Shown here: positions 1-12,316 of the stretch, one piece after another
Layout of the letters: each line of letters opens with the position of its first letter
Numbering within the stretch: position 1 is the first letter of the stretch
Source: Rugalucina vietnamica
Lineage: Eukaryota; Mollusca; Bivalvia; Lucinida; Lucinidae
DNA: 64,000 bases
NCBI GenBank assembly: GCA_964017185.1
Contig: OZ024878.1
Location: 16,265,851-16,329,850, forward strand
Direction: 5' to 3'
Notes under the pieces: generated by a model
Database searches by the model: none
What the model saw: only the letters and a program-made list of their open reading frames with translations
What the model was told of the DNA's origin: nothing
Position numbers and translations under genes: made by a program

Positions 1-1063
1 ACCGTGTTGAAACACATGTTTCGAAGGAGGGAACAAATAACCCCCCAAAACATCAAGTAATGTTGTAAACTGTTTTGGTGCTGTCTAACATGGTAAATAA
101 GTGACAAAATAGCATTCTTAGATTTTTGATACCGTTCTATACTACAAAATAATTATCGATCGATCCGAGTAGTGTATGTTTTGTTTACATTTTGTTGCAC
201 CTCACACGCAAAACCGGAAGGACGTGAATTGGATGTCTATTCTTAACCGGCGGTTACGCATTTAACTGTTTGGTAGCCGTGATGGAAGGCAAGAGATGAA
301 ATAGCAAGTTCATGTGGTCAAATTGAAGTGCATATATGTAACTTACCTACAATCCAAATAAAACGGGTCTGACTACTTTTCCGTGCATTTGAGAGAACAT
401 TTTATTAGGTGTAAACAAATAATCAATGCCGCAAGTGACCGATTCTCCACTGTACATGATGGCAAGTGATATTACTTTCCGGTAAGTAGCAACTGTCCGT
501 TCAATTCCATTCCCCATACTGTGGGTTTGATGCTGGTACATGTATTCTTGTCTTTCGGATGAACCATAATCAAACAGTAAACCAAAGACCTGTCTATTTA
601 CGAACTAAGCTCAGTAAGCTTTTGAGACATAAAACACAAAGTAAATCTGCATCAACAGCCATATTAAAACGTCTTTTATATCTAGATCAGAGTTATATAT
701 AGGTTGCAAAAAGTGGTAGAAATCTAGGGAAGCGTAAGAATATGTGTGACTTCCCTTGTCATAGCAATGTTCATGCACATTTATTAATTGAGGCAATTTA
801 TCCACTCATGCTTGTGCATTATTGCATTAGGAGCTCTGTAGCTTAGTGGTAGAACGTCAGACTCCAAACTTTGATTTCGGGCCGACTGGCACTGAGTTGT
901 GTCTTGTAGCAAGAAACGTTGATTATCCCCATAATACAGAATACTAGTTAATATTCAGGAAGTGGTGGCTGACTGAAAATGTGTACACTGGGACATAAAA
1001 CCACAATACTTTACAAAATTGTAGTTTAATTAAGCACATGTACATAAATTAATTATTTTACAG
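1..1063. other. Intron of IDH; little recognisable
   Basis: Upstream intron sequence of the IDH gene. No coding exon with IDH similarity was found here. A decayed tRNA-like SINE trace lies at 830-905 (box A-like TAGCTTAGTGGTAGAAC). The rest shows no feature I can name. Confidence 0.6.
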
Positions 1064-4000
1064 TGACAGTTGATGCAGCCAATGCCATTAAGAAGTACAA
1101 TGTAGGGATCAAATGTGCCACCATAACTCCAGATGAGAAGAGAGTGGAAGGTATGATGTTTAAATGTGTACAATTACATTTCCACTAGGTTCAATGGGGA
1201 AAATGTTAAGGACATGTAATGATTTCAATAGATAGGTTCATAAACACTCTCTTGTCAGTATTGTCATCGTCATCAGTCTGGTTTGGTAATAGCCTATACA
1301 TTACAAAAACATGCCCATGCAATATACAGAGATTTTTTTTAAGTTGAGAAAATTGAAAATTTTCAGTAGATTTCTTTATATATATTTTTCTTTTTTTTTG
1401 GCTCAAAACAGTTTGTGGTACACGCTAGAAACACCTTGCCGAGGTGGTTTTAACGAGTACCCACAATCTTTATTTTGGAGCAAAAATAAGAAAAAATAGG
1501 TATACCCCTGTATACACAGTTTTGCTATATAATAGTGGGGTATGAGGGGTATTCACTGCATGGACATGTTTTCCTGATGCTATATTTGACATAAATGTTA
1601 TGGACAGGACATTAGCATGATCCTTATGTAAGCCCAGCAGTGTGGGTGATCACAGCGTTTGTTTCAGAATGACCAGGAACACAAATTCTTTTCCAATGGT
1701 TGGGTGTCGCACCTATGTCCTATGTAAAAGATTGAAACAGAAAACAGTGGTTGATTTTTTTTTTCTTTTGATTTGCTCGTAGGAAAAAAGTTTGTTATGA
1801 TATGGTAGGCTACAAAAGGGTGAAACAGAGCCATAAGAACACCAAATGCAAATATGAGCAGTCTCATGGGAAAACCAACAATCTGCATAGGCGAAAACAA
1901 AGGCGCAGATCAGCTTCGCGATAACCGCGAAGCTGATCAGCGCCTTTGTTTTTGCTACTCGGATAGTACAATTCCTCTTCTACTTAAATCCGAAATTTCA
2001 AGCTTCTAACTCTTTTCTATGCTTGTACAGGCCGGTTTGTGTAGGACCTGTTCGGAAACCACATTGTTGGTTTTCCCACGAGGCGGCTCATATAATAAAG
2101 GCAAAAGAAGCATCAAATCAGATAATTTTCTTTAGAATTCAAACTGAAGAAAATGTGGCGATCTCCCAATGGGACGATCAGAAACATCCTGAGGGGAACC
2201 GTCTTCCGAGAGGCCATTATCTGTAAGAATATTCCACGACTGGTTCCAGGCTGGACTAAGAGTATCGTCATTGGTCGTCATGCTTATGGAGATCAGGTAT
2301 AGGTTATTTTGTACATGCACATTACATTCCATCATGCATATAGTGTTAGGAAGATCTGAAATATTATATTATATATTTAAGAAATTGTAAAAATTATTCA
2401 AAGATTTGTGATGTTTTTTTGTAAAAATTTTCCAAAAATGGGCGAAATATAGGGAGGTCCTTCTGAAATAAAGGTATCAAATGAATGGTATTTAAAGTTT
2501 ATGGATATACCAAATGTTTTTCCTTGAGATTTCCACTTAATGGATCCCTCCGTTTCAGTACAAAGCTACAGATTTTGTAGTCCCAGGACCAGGAAAATTA
2601 GAAATCAAGTTTACACCAGAGAATGGCGGGTCTCCTATGGAATACACTGTCTTTGACTTTGAAAACTCTGGAGGTGTGGCATTGGCTATGTACAACACTG
2701 ACGAGGTATGAATAAAAAGTGCAACATTTTTGAAATTATATTTTGTGTTCTGTGAGCCATATGGTCTAGGCTACAGCGCATGATTCTGAATCAAGAGATC
2801 TGGGATTCAAATTGCACCAGACATCACTGATACTAAAGTAAACCTAGATTCAGCCAAACGCCCTGTAGATATCTGCATCTGCCTGTATCTTATCAAGCAT
2901 TTACATATTTTGCTAGTCAGAATAAAATGAGCCGCATCGTGAGAAAACCGGATTTTTGCCTAGGCGAAAACAAAGGCGCAGATCAGCTTTGCGGTAACCG
3001 CGAAGCTAGCTGATCAACGCCTTTGTTTTCGCTACACGGATAGTACAATTTCACTTCTACTTAAATCCGAAATTTCAAGCTTCTAGTTCTTTTCTGAGCT
3101 TGTACAGGCCGGTTTGTGTCGGACCTGGTCGGAAACCCCGAAGACCGGTTTTCTCGCGTCGCGGCTCAAATGAGCCCATGAAATGCAAGTAAACAAAGCT
3201 TCAGATTTTTGACAAGGCCTGACCTAAACTGGCCACATAGTCACAGAAATGGGCTATGAGCTTGAAATTTCCAATGAAAGTTAAAGAGGAAATGTACTTT
3301 CCGTTCAGCAAAAAACAAAGGCACTGATCAGATGTGCAGTTACTGCATGGCTGATCTGCATCAGCCATCTTATTTTTTTCATAGGCAAAAATCTGGTTTT
3401 CTCATGATAAAATTCACATGGAAATTGAAGTAACATCTATGGTAGGACCTTCAAACTGATTTCACACTGATCTTTATCAAATATTTGACAGTGTTTACAA
3501 TATCCTTAAGGCTTCTTAACATTCTGAATATAAAAAAATTCTTATATAATATTATTTATGCCCTTGTTGTTACTATAATATTGCTGCTTTGGGGTATGTT
3601 GCAATAGGTTATCATAAACAAGCTTTATCACAGGTTAAAACTTACCTCCAGAACTGGAGAAAAACTGCCTGGATAGGGTATTACCAGTTCTTAATTTGTG
3701 TAAGGTTTTCATGATTTGGCCTAAATACTGTTAATCCGGAAATTTTTGCGTGACTTTTATTTAGCGAATTTTCGTTTTTAAAATTATTAGCAATTTCTTG
3801 AATTCGTCAGCGAGTACTGGTGCAGTCTATAAAGCTTATAGTAATTATTTATTAGCGAGAATTTTATTTTCACGAGGCAAAACAGCATTGCAAAGAAAAA
3901 CAAATGAAGCTAAAATAAATGAGCGGTTGCATGAGAAAACCAACAATTTTGGGTTTCGACCAGGTCCGACACAAATCTGCCTGTACAGTTACAGAAAATG

Positions 4001-7000
4001 GCTAGAAGCTTGAAATATTCGATAAGTAGAAGAGGGGTTGTACTATCTGAGTAGCAAAAACAAAGGCGCTGTAACTGCGAAGCTGTTCTGCACCTTTGTT
4101 TTCGCATAGTCAAAAATCTGTTTTTCTCATGCACAGGCTCAAATAATTTTGCAGTTATTTGCTATCATTGTCGCGTTACAATATTTTTCAGAGTATTAGA
4201 GAGTTTGCTCACTGTTCCTTCCAGTACGCCTTACAGAAAGAGTGGCCTCTGTATTTAAGGTATGACTATACATATTGCAGCGTTGAATCAAACGGATTAT
4301 ATGAGCAGCCTAAAATGCACATCGATCATTGTTTGAACCCAACACATTAAGCACAGTATAGTCTTTATAAAGGTGTCCAGTCCCCAAAGTTACCTTTTTG
4401 ATTTCAACTCTATAATTTGATATAGAATCTATTTTTAAAGAATGAAAATAATAATAATTGTTATTATATAATGACATTTCTAACTATATATTTTCATGTT
4501 TTTCAGCACCAAAAATACAATTTTAAAGAAATATGATGGAAGATTTAAAGATTTGTTCCAAGAAATCTATGAAAAGTAAGTACATGTATATCCCATTTAA
4601 GCTGCTGTGTGAGAAAACTGGTCTTTCAGATTTCCAACCAGGGCCAACACAAACTGGTCTGTACTGTGACAGAAGAATCATAGGGGCTTGAAATTTCAGA
4701 TTTAGGAAGAAGAGGAATTGTACTATCGATGTAGCGAAAACAAAGGCACTGATCAGCTTCGCAGTTACTGCGAAGCTGATTTGCGCCTTTGTTTTTTCGC
4801 ATATGTGAAAATCTAGTTTTCTCATGATGCAGCTCATTTAATGCATTCCTTTTCAGTGTTCAACCTATGATTCAGTAATGCAAAAATGCTCTTTGGGCCT
4901 TGAGAAAAAGATGGGCTGCTTTTGCCTCCAGGCAAAGCTTATTACCTACTAACTGGCCATCTAATTACTGGTTAACTGCTGAGAATGTCTGAAAAGGTAA
5001 ATGTAAGTGATGATCAGGAAATGGCGCAATCAGAGCGAAAGTTCTACTATAAACAAACTGAGGTGGTAAAAAACTAAATTGACACTCAAATACTAATACC
5101 ATGAGAATATATTGTAAGCTGAGAGAACAGCCATTTCCCAATAAATGGCCACCTGAGCCTGCCCAGGAAAAGTGGTCTTGTCAAACCATACATACATATA
5201 GTTGGGAAGTTATATTTTCTAGTACATTTTGGATAAAAGTCCTATAAAATGGAGGCAACATCCTAACTTGACCATAGCACCCAAACAAACAAGTTCTGTT
5301 CACATTACAATCTGTTTTTCAGAGATTACAAGAAAGATTTTGAAGCCAAGAAAATCTGGTATGAACATCGTCTAATTGACGATATGGTGGCCTACGCAAT
5401 GAAAGCCGAGGGTGGCTTTGTGTGGGCGTGTAAAAACTATGATGGCGATGTCCAGTCAGATTCCGTTGCTCAAGGTAAATTACTGTATTTAAAATTTAGT
5501 GCACATGGTCTAATGATTGGGATGTAATGTACATTTTGAAGGCTATTGTTACTGTAAATTTGGAAATTTTCTATTTCGGAATAATTCGCGAGGACTTGAA
5601 TTCACGAACATGAGTGTTCATGTTGTCTTATGACATATATAGGGATTCTTTATTTAATAGCGAAAAGCTTGAATTCAAGAGGCATCAACTTTGCGAATAT
5701 TCACGAAAATAAAATTCTTGTGAATGTTTCCGAACTTACTGTATGTCTGACTTAATAAGCATACTCCCACCACACTGATAGAAATTTGAAATGCTTAATC
5801 ATGCTGTGATGTAGTTACAATCAATAAGTATGGAAAGGAATATGTTTGCTAATATGTATCACTTTGATTTGTTTAACATGTGTAGTTAAAATGAAAGAAT
5901 GGAAAATTGGCAGCAAATAGCCCAGCAGGCACATGATGTCATATCGACGTCGATGCGACGTCATGACGTCGCATCGACGTCGATATGGCGTCATTTTCAC
6001 GTCATGTGCCCGCTGGGAAAATGTCCAGTATTCTGCTATCTTTGTATGTAGTTTATCATATTCTGACATATGACGGTTATTATGACCTGCAGGTTTTGGA
6101 TCTCTGGGTATGATGACAAGTGTTCTAGTCTGTCCCGACGGCAAAACTGTGGAAGCCGAGGCTGCTCACGGCACTGTTACGAGACATTATAGGTTCTACC
6201 AACAAGGAAAAGAAACTTCAACAAACCCAATAGGTAACATTTTTATTCTAAGTTGATAACCACTGTGGCATAGTGATAGAGTTGCTCCCCTTGAAACCAG
6301 GGGTCTTGAATTTAATCAAGGACTTCTTCAGTCATTTAGATGAGACTTTAAACTGAGGTCACATCATATAACTTAAGCTGTTTAGTAGGATGTAAAATAC
6401 CACTACAACCAACCAACGCTTCTCCATACAGTCCAATTTGGATAATTCGAACGCCGATTTTTCGAAACTACCGGATTTTTCTAATACATCTGACTGTCCC
6501 GAAATTTTTCTCTATTGTTTATTGTTAAATTATTACCGATTTTTCGAATTTCGATTTTTCGAAAAATTCAGTTTTTCGAACAATTTTGCCGGTCCCGATC
6601 AAAGAAATTCCTATCAAAAACCCCCTTGAAATTCGAAGCCGCAAACTGCCAATCAAAGTCACGCACGATGAACATGATTTCTTTGTAGAGCGAGATCAAT
6701 TATTACACACTCGAGTGAATTCACAGGTATATTCGCTTCAGGTAACAGACATCGGATTAACGGTCACACTATTAGGTGTTGATCCGTAAATTGAGTAATT
6801 GATGTCTTTAATTGAGATCAATTGCAACAATTACAGTGTTTGATTAAAAAAATCAGTGTAAAGACAATCAGTGATTCGTGATGTGTAATCAATACGAAAG
6901 AGGCTGTAAAATAAACTGGCTGTAGAAGTGTGGTTGTATCAAAAATACCAATTCCAGTAAAAGTGATAATGGACGAATTTTTATTGGGCGTTTGTGATAG

Positions 7001-8487
7001 TGAAAGTAGGGGTAAAAAGTGTAAAAGGACTGTCTATTAATGTTAAATTAGACTTTTAGTTTTGTACCAATAAGTGTGCTGCAGTCTGATACTGATCTTT
7101 GCTATTTGACAATATTTGCCAATTCATGCTCGTTTTTATATGTTAAATATTTCGTCAATAAATGATTCATTGTTTTATATTCAACCATCTTTCTTTGTTG
7201 ACAAGATTTAATAAAATATGTGAGTCTCCATTGTCTTTTTTGTTTTGCGTTTGTTTTAATCTGTTGGTCGTAAATGACATTATGATAAAACTCTTATAAA
7301 CACATTTTCTTCATTCCATGTGCACAGATTCTCATATATGCGCCAAAATGACGAATTGAAGCTGTCAAATCTGGCTATACCATTGTCTGAAAGAAAATGA
7401 CCGAACATTTCCGATTTCTGGATGATTCTCAAAAGTTCGAACTCTCGATCATTCGAAAGATTTCCTGCGGTCCCTTGCGTTTCGAATTATCGAACTTCGA
7501 CTGTACTTAGAAGATTTTCAAGTACTAACACATATTTGATTTGTCTCTCAAACAAAGTAATGGCATTACAAGGTCTGTAACCTTACATGACACGAGTTGG
7601 GTCATCCTTGTAAAATAAAGTATTTACTCACTTACTTACTTACTTACTTACTTACTATTCTAATAATTTTATACCATATTTATCACATTTTAAAGTGATT
7701 GGGTGAATATAAGACATGCACAGTTCTGCTTGCATGTGTGCCAGGATACTTTCATTTTCGCCCCACTTCTGATTGGCTTGTCTCATATTAGCTGAAATAT
7801 ACTTGAAAGGGACATTAAACTATTTGAACATTCACTTTCAGCTTCAATATTTGCCTGGACCCGAGGTCTAGCCCACCGTGCCAAATTAGATAATAACAAC
7901 GAACTAGCCAAATTTTCTACCGACTTAGAAGCTGTCTGTATAGAAACCATAGAATCAGGATCTATGACCAAAGATTTAGCTATCTGCATTAAAGGAATGA
8001 ACAAGTAAGATATTTTGTATTGCTCTTACAACATTGTTATCTGGAACATGAAGAAAATAAAATTGTTTCAAGGCTGATAATTTCTGAGTACAGTACACAA
8101 AATGCATTTTTTTATTGTCAAAAAGGCACATATCATTTTCATTGTGAAGAATTTTCTATGATCATAAGTGCTGTTCTTTCACTTGGTTGAGGCCAGCCGC
8201 CTAAAAGATCATAGCAAACCAGGATTAGGGCACTCTATACCAGTCTACACTATCTGTAATTCGGTCTGCATCTGTATAGTGTGTTTACTAATTTTAGTAT
8301 GCTTACTACAATTACTTTTGAGACTGTCACCTAAATGATAACTTTTCAATGGAATTGACCCCTGGCTTGGTTTCCACTATTTATGATTATTTTACTTTTC
8401 AGCGTTACTAGGGCTGACTATTTGGATACCTTCGGATTCTTAGACAAGTTAGCTGAAAATTTACAGAAGAAAATGGGAACAAGTTGA
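1064..8487 (+). CDS. IDH: NADP+-dependent isocitrate dehydrogenase, 3' nine coding exons (5' partial)
   Basis: Oxidative decarboxylation of isocitrate to 2-oxoglutarate with NADPH production. Nine exons read in one continuous frame with GT-AG junctions: 1064-1150, 2136-2296, 2559-2705, 4192-4259, 4507-4575, 5323-5474, 6093-6233, 7842-8004, 8403-8487 (TGA). They encode 357 residues; animal enzymes are about 410-450, so roughly the first 55 or more residues lie left of the window. Seen directly: the substrate segment [13 protein letters not shown], the IGRHAYGDQ loop that carries the arginine mutated in human IDH1 tumours, [13 protein letters not shown], the metal-binding NYDGDVQSD and the NADP loop HGTVTRHYR. 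The C-terminus ends GTS, so there is no peroxisomal SKL-type signal. Cytosolic or mitochondrial form cannot be decided without the N-terminus. One residue is odd: Arg in NILRGTV, where human IDH1 has Gly (from memory). Introns carry many MITEs, some within 50 bp of exons. Confidence 0.96.
1301..1579. mobile_element. Family E palindromic element, copy 1
   Basis: Family E has imperfect terminal inverted repeats around AAAACATGCCCATGCAATATACAGAGA and an internal palindrome in which CGAGTACCCACAAT-type arms flank a CCTCG core. It has no coding capacity. This copy lies in an IDH intron. Other copies: 9380, 40375, 52490, 61332, 62162. Confidence 0.7.
1856..2089 (-). mobile_element. M1 hairpin MITE, copy 1 (family description here)
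   Basis: M1 is 234 bp when intact. Its ends are inverted repeats like GAGCCGCCTCGTGGGAAAAC, and a near-perfect hairpin of about 60 bp (core GATCAGCTTCGCGGTTACCG) lies close to one end. Strand + here means the hairpin is at the right. It has no real coding capacity, although its translation yields recurrent 60-100 codon open frames. This copy has an ATAT/ATAT target duplication and ends 46 bp before the IDH exon at 2136. Confidence 0.9.
2929..3167 (-). mobile_element. M1 MITE copy 2
   Basis: Subtype with GAGCCGCATCGTGAGAAAAC and GAAGACCGGTTTTCTCGCG ends; AAAT duplication on both sides; hairpin at left. The next copy begins directly after its AAAT. Confidence 0.9.
3172..3413 (+). mobile_element. 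M1 MITE copy 3, diverged
   Basis: Abuts copy 2 across a single AAAT. Left end and hairpin are recognisable (AACAAAGGCACTGATCAG) but the right terminus has decayed. Confidence 0.65.
3921..4140 (+). mobile_element. M1 MITE copy 4
   Basis: AAAT/AAAT duplication. Hairpin shortened by a small deletion. Ends 51 bp before the IDH exon at 4192. Confidence 0.88.
4601..4835 (+). mobile_element. M1 MITE copy 5
   Basis: Begins 25 bp after the donor of the IDH exon ending 4575. No matching target duplication remains; the body and hairpin are clear. Confidence 0.85.
4880..5265 (-). repeat. Dispersed zinc-finger-gene-associated repeat, copy in IDH intron
   Basis: Minus-strand match to the non-coding stretch that follows the TDRSKAI fragments in X2 and X3: shared segments include GATCAGGAAA, TAAATTGACACTCA and AATGGCCACCTGA. 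Related pieces: 34770-34960 (+), 48300-48400 (+), 49010-49330 (-), 63545-63640 (-). Confidence 0.55.
5921..6017. mobile_element. 97-bp palindromic MITE
   Basis: Outer arms CCCAGCAGGCACATGA and TCATGTGCCCGCTGGG enclose a perfect 46-bp palindrome (5941-5986) built of GACGTCGATGCGACGTC-type segments. Lies in an IDH intron. Very CpG-rich against an AT-rich background. Confidence 0.8.
6250..6420 (+). repeat. Decayed tRNA-derived SINE
   Basis: Box A-like GTGGCATAGTGATAGAGTT, then a weak box B-like stretch and GATGAGACTTTAAACTGAGGTC. In an IDH intron. Confidence 0.45.
6429..7503. mobile_element. TA-flanked pogo/Tc1-like element, 1.08 kb
   Basis: TA on both sides (6427-6428, 7504-7505). Ends CAGTCCAATTTGGATAATTCG and its diverged complement (CAGTCGAAGTTCGATAATTCG on the other strand). 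This terminus type is usual for pogo/Tigger-like elements. No transposase seen, so non-autonomous. In the IDH intron 6234-7841. Confidence 0.7.
7618..7660 (+). repeat. TTAC microsatellite
   Basis: About seven tandem CTTA/TTAC units, intronic. Confidence 0.85.
7712..7828 (+). mobile_element. 5'-truncated SINE next to IDH exon
   Basis: Carries only the 3' part of the V/Meta-type SINE: GTTCTGCTTGC, GATTGGCTTGTCTCATA, CTTGAAAGGGACATTAAAC. It ends 13 bp before the IDH exon at 7842, so its tail lies in the branch-point/polypyrimidine region. Confidence 0.7.
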
Positions 8488-9379
8488 CTATTTTCCGAAA
8501 CACCAGTGTTGAATGGCAAACTGTGAATTACGGAATATGCAACATATCAGGGGTTTAGGATAATCAAAATATTTTAAAAGAATTTGAATCTTTCTTGGAT
8601 GGTGAGATGTAGAAAGAAGGTATTTAGTAATCATATTGGATTCTCCATAAAATCATTTCATGGATACACATCAGGGCCCTGTTTCATAGAACTCTTGATG
8701 GCAGGTTAAAGTCACAGTTAACCTAATGGCAGCTTTATCCCTGTTGCATAAATATCTATGTATATCGGCATTAGCATCACCTTAAAGCTGCCATTAGCTA
8801 ATGTAGCTCTGGAGGTGTGTTAAAATTGTTTTATGCTGCAGAAAATTAATGTCATCTTAATTAATAGAGATCTTTAATTTAATGGCAGCTTAAGGTTTAA
8901 TGACAGTTTAAGTTTATGCAATACACCCCAGAACTACACAAAAACAGTTCTGATGACTATTCATGTAACATGCTTTTTATGGAATCTTAAGACCAGCTCA
9001 AAATCTTTTAAGTCACACAGTGACTAAGTGCATGGCATTATTTAGATTCGATATTTAATTGGAAACACAGTTTTCCAGGTGCCAAACAGCTGTGATTCAG
9101 GTTTTATTAACAGTATATGCAATTATTAAATTTTTAAGACTTATATATTAACACTTCATTTGAAAGTAATTGTTAGAAGCAATGTTTTACAACTGTTGGG
9201 TGTTATTTTTATTCCCCTACCTCAAGCTTAAACATATATCTATTTGCCATCTTACTAACAATTTATTGTTATTTAGATTACACACAAACCTCACTTTTTA
9301 TATAGATAAGAATTGACTTACAATGGTATACAGCAGTCACGGGAATAAAATTTGATCAAATGGTTCTACCCGAGATGTT
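8488..9379 (+). other. IDH 3' UTR and flank
   Basis: Follows the IDH stop. A GGGCCCTGTTTCATAGAAC-type dispersed motif starts near 8672, and copies of a GGCAGCTTTAAGGT-like sequence occur in both orientations to about 8950, suggesting a small decayed inverted-repeat element. An AATAAA near 9349 is a possible polyadenylation signal, unproven. Confidence 0.4.
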
Positions 9380-9660
9380 CATCAGGAAAAATTGTCCTTG
9401 TAATGAATACCCCTTTAAATCCCACTTTTATGTGTTAAAACTGGAGTTTGCAGGGATGTACCTATTTTCCTTATTATTGGTCCAAAACATAGACTGTGGG
9501 TACTAGTTAGAATTGCCTCGATGAGGCAGTTCTAGCGTGTACCCACAATATACATGTATGTTTTGAGCAAAATTATAAAAAAATATCAAATTTTTTTCAA
9601 TGAAATTTTCACTTTTTGGGTTTAAAAAAATTCTTTGTATATGGACAAGTTTTCGTAATG
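9380..9660. mobile_element. Family E copy 2
   Basis: Full-length. Centre shows the palindrome around GCCTCGATGAGGC flanked by GTGGGTAC/GTACCCAC arms. Lies just past the IDH 3' end. Confidence 0.75.
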
Positions 9661-9841
9661 GACAGTCAGTTGTGTCCCATACTTGCAAAAAACCTGCTGC
9701 CCGTCGAGTAAAGCAACTGGTATAGTCTCATTTGACAGCTAAATCACCACAATATGGCTGTTGATATACTCAGTCGAGTGCAGGGCACTCTTAACTTTTT
9801 AAGTCATCATCAAGCGCACTGTCTTCTTGTTGCACATACAT

Positions 9842-10074
9842 GAGCCGCCTTGTGGGAAAACCAACAATGTGGTTTCCAAACAGGTCCGACACAAACCAGC
9901 CTGTACAAGCACAGAAAAGAGCTAGAAGCCTGAAATTTCGGATATAAGTGGAGGAGGAATTGTACTATCCGGTTGCGAAAACAAAGGCGCTGATCAGCTT
10001 CGCGGTTACCGCGAAGCTGATCTGCGCTTTTGTTTTCGCCTATGCAGATTGTTGGTTTTCCCATGTGGCGGCTC
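9842..10074 (+). mobile_element. M1 MITE copy 6
   Basis: Complete element with perfect hairpin; flanks do not match as a duplication. Confidence 0.88.
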
Positions 10075-10287
10075 AATTATACTTTGATAATCTGTGCTTT
10101 TGGAAAGGGGCATTTTTCGTGATCATTGCAAGTTTGTTACTTTTTATACAGAATTGATTCTGCTTGATTGTTCAGGTAATGAATTTAATGTTTTATGTGT
10201 CTTTTACAAGTTAACAGCAAGTTTTACAGTCGTCAATGTTTTGTTAAATGGCATTACATGAATGTTGTTGTGGCAATAATATAAATT

Positions 10288-10521
10288 GAACCGCCGCATG
10301 GGAAAACCAACAATCTGCACAGGCGAAAACATAGAGACAGATCAGCTTCACAGTAACTGCGAAGCTGATCATCGCCTTTGTTTTCACTACATGGATAGTA
10401 CAATTCCTCTACTTTCTAAATACAAAATTTCTAGCCTCTAACCATCTCTAGTGACTGCACAGCCCGGTTTATGTCGAACCTGGTCGAAACACAAATTGTT
10501 GGTTTTCTCACGCACAGGCTC
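10288..10521 (-). mobile_element. M1 MITE copy 7
   Basis: 234 bp, AATT/AATT duplication; left end GAACCGCC, right end CACGCACAGGCTC. Confidence 0.87.
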
Positions 10522-10744
10522 AATTATTTCTGTTTTATGTGTCTTTATGAGAGAACAGCAAGTTTTAAAATCAGTCATTAGATGGATATTGTTATGGCAA
10601 AAATTGTGATATTGTTTATACTTCTTACTTCCTTGCTTGTTTAACTTGCCATTTTGAAAACTTAATTCTAAAAGCCTTATTCCAGTGTGTCTGAGGGATA
10701 ATTTTCTAGTGCATGAATATCAAAAGCATTATTCTTTGTTTAAT

Positions 10745-11248
10745 CAGGTCTGGATCATCTCGGAAAATCGCGATAGAAATTATTGTGCAGATACGCAACC
10801 ATAATTCTTCTTAGCAAGGGGAATCACTCCAAACAACTATTTCCGACTAAAGGATAAAACAAATTGGGACTAAAGAATGATACAAATCGGAAATGGCTGA
10901 CCGCGCAATTATGTGATCTCCAATAATTGTGGTGTGGGCTCCAACAACCAGGTCCCCCTCTTCAAAAAACAAATATTTTACTATCTGAAACTCTTTCAAA
11001 CATCAGAGATCAAAATGATGTAAAAATGATAAGTGAAAAGAAATGTGTGATTCTGTCGACAGATGGTTGAAAGCCTCGTTTGTTACAGGCTATGTGATAG
11101 TAATCCCCTAAGCTTTCTATCACGCAGAACCGCAACAAAATTGCCCCATTTCTATCAAGATATGAAACCTTCTGTACTTCCGGTCAATACATGGAGTTGC
11201 CTTTTGTCGATAATTTCAGTCGTGATTTCCCAAGATGATCCAGACCTG
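10745..11248. mobile_element. 504-bp terminal-inverted-repeat element
   Basis: Ends CAGGTCTGGATCATCTCGG and CCAAGATGATCCAGACCTG, with similarity continuing inward for about 45 bp. Target duplication not clear, so the superfamily is undecided. Confidence 0.6.
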
Positions 11249-11311
11249 TTCATTGAGATGATTGATTGAGACATGAATATAGGAAATACCCTGAGTGATT
11301 AGTTCACATAT

Positions 11312-11545
11312 GAGCCTGTGCATGAGAAAACTAACAATTTAGGTTCCGACCAGGTCCGACACAAACCGGGCTGTACAGTCACAGAAGATGGTTAGAGGCT
11401 GGAAATTTTGGATTTAGAAAGTAAAGGAATTGTACTATCTGTCTAGCAAAAACAAAGGCACTGATCAGCTTTGCGGTTACCGCAAAGCTGATCTGTGCCT
11501 TTGTTTTTGCCTATGCAGATTGTTGGTTTTCCCATGCACAGGCTC
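11312..11545 (+). mobile_element. M1 MITE copy 8
   Basis: Subtype with GAGCCTGTGCATGAGAAAAC ends; ATAT/ATAT duplication; 234 bp. Confidence 0.9.
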
Positions 11546-11880
11546 ATATAAAACTGTGAAACTACATTTGATTTGGAGTATATGAATACCGGTATGTTGT
11601 TTTATATAGTTATCCAGTAAAAAAAAACATGTATCTTGACATTTGGAGTTAAAAAGTTAATGTGGGTTACATTTAGCATAACAGTATAAATAATGGGCAA
11701 GAGTTTTGGTACTTAATATTTTGTTTATATATTCTGGAGAACAAGTGTCTATATGTTTTTCAAGCTGGGCTGTGTGTTGTGTGTGCATGTAAAAAGTGAT
11801 GGCAAACAGCATTTCTCATCTTTCAGGAGTGAAAAGTAGTCATTTTTAAGTCCACCAACCTGCAAGTCCCTTACACAAGT

Positions 11881-12107
11881 GAGCCGCATCAAGAAAAACT
11901 GGTCTTCCGGGTTTCCTACCAGGTCTGACACAAACCGGCCTGTGCAGTTACAGAAGATGGCTGGAAGCTTGAAATTTCGAAATAACAGGAATTGTACTAT
12001 CCATGTAATGTAAATAAAGGGACTGATCAGCTGTCCAGTTACTGCACAGCTGATCTGCATCTTTGTTTTTGCATTGGCAAAATGTTTGTTTTCTCATGAC
12101 GTGGCTC
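11881..12107 (+). mobile_element. M1 MITE copy 9
   Basis: Diverged copy with recognisable hairpin (GATCAGCTGTCCAGTTACTG); no matching duplication. Confidence 0.8.
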
Positions 12108-12316
12108 ATTAACTTCAGACACATGAGACCTTCATCAAAATAGTTTAATATTTTATTTTAGTAGATAAATTTTCCTGATATAGATTTTTAGTCATTTTAG
12201 ATTTACACATGCATGTATACACTTTATGTACACTTTGTTCTTTTGTTCTTGTGTGTATTGCTGTTGTTAGCTTTCATCTTTATCTATACACATCTCTGTT
12301 ATTTGTACTGCTAAAT

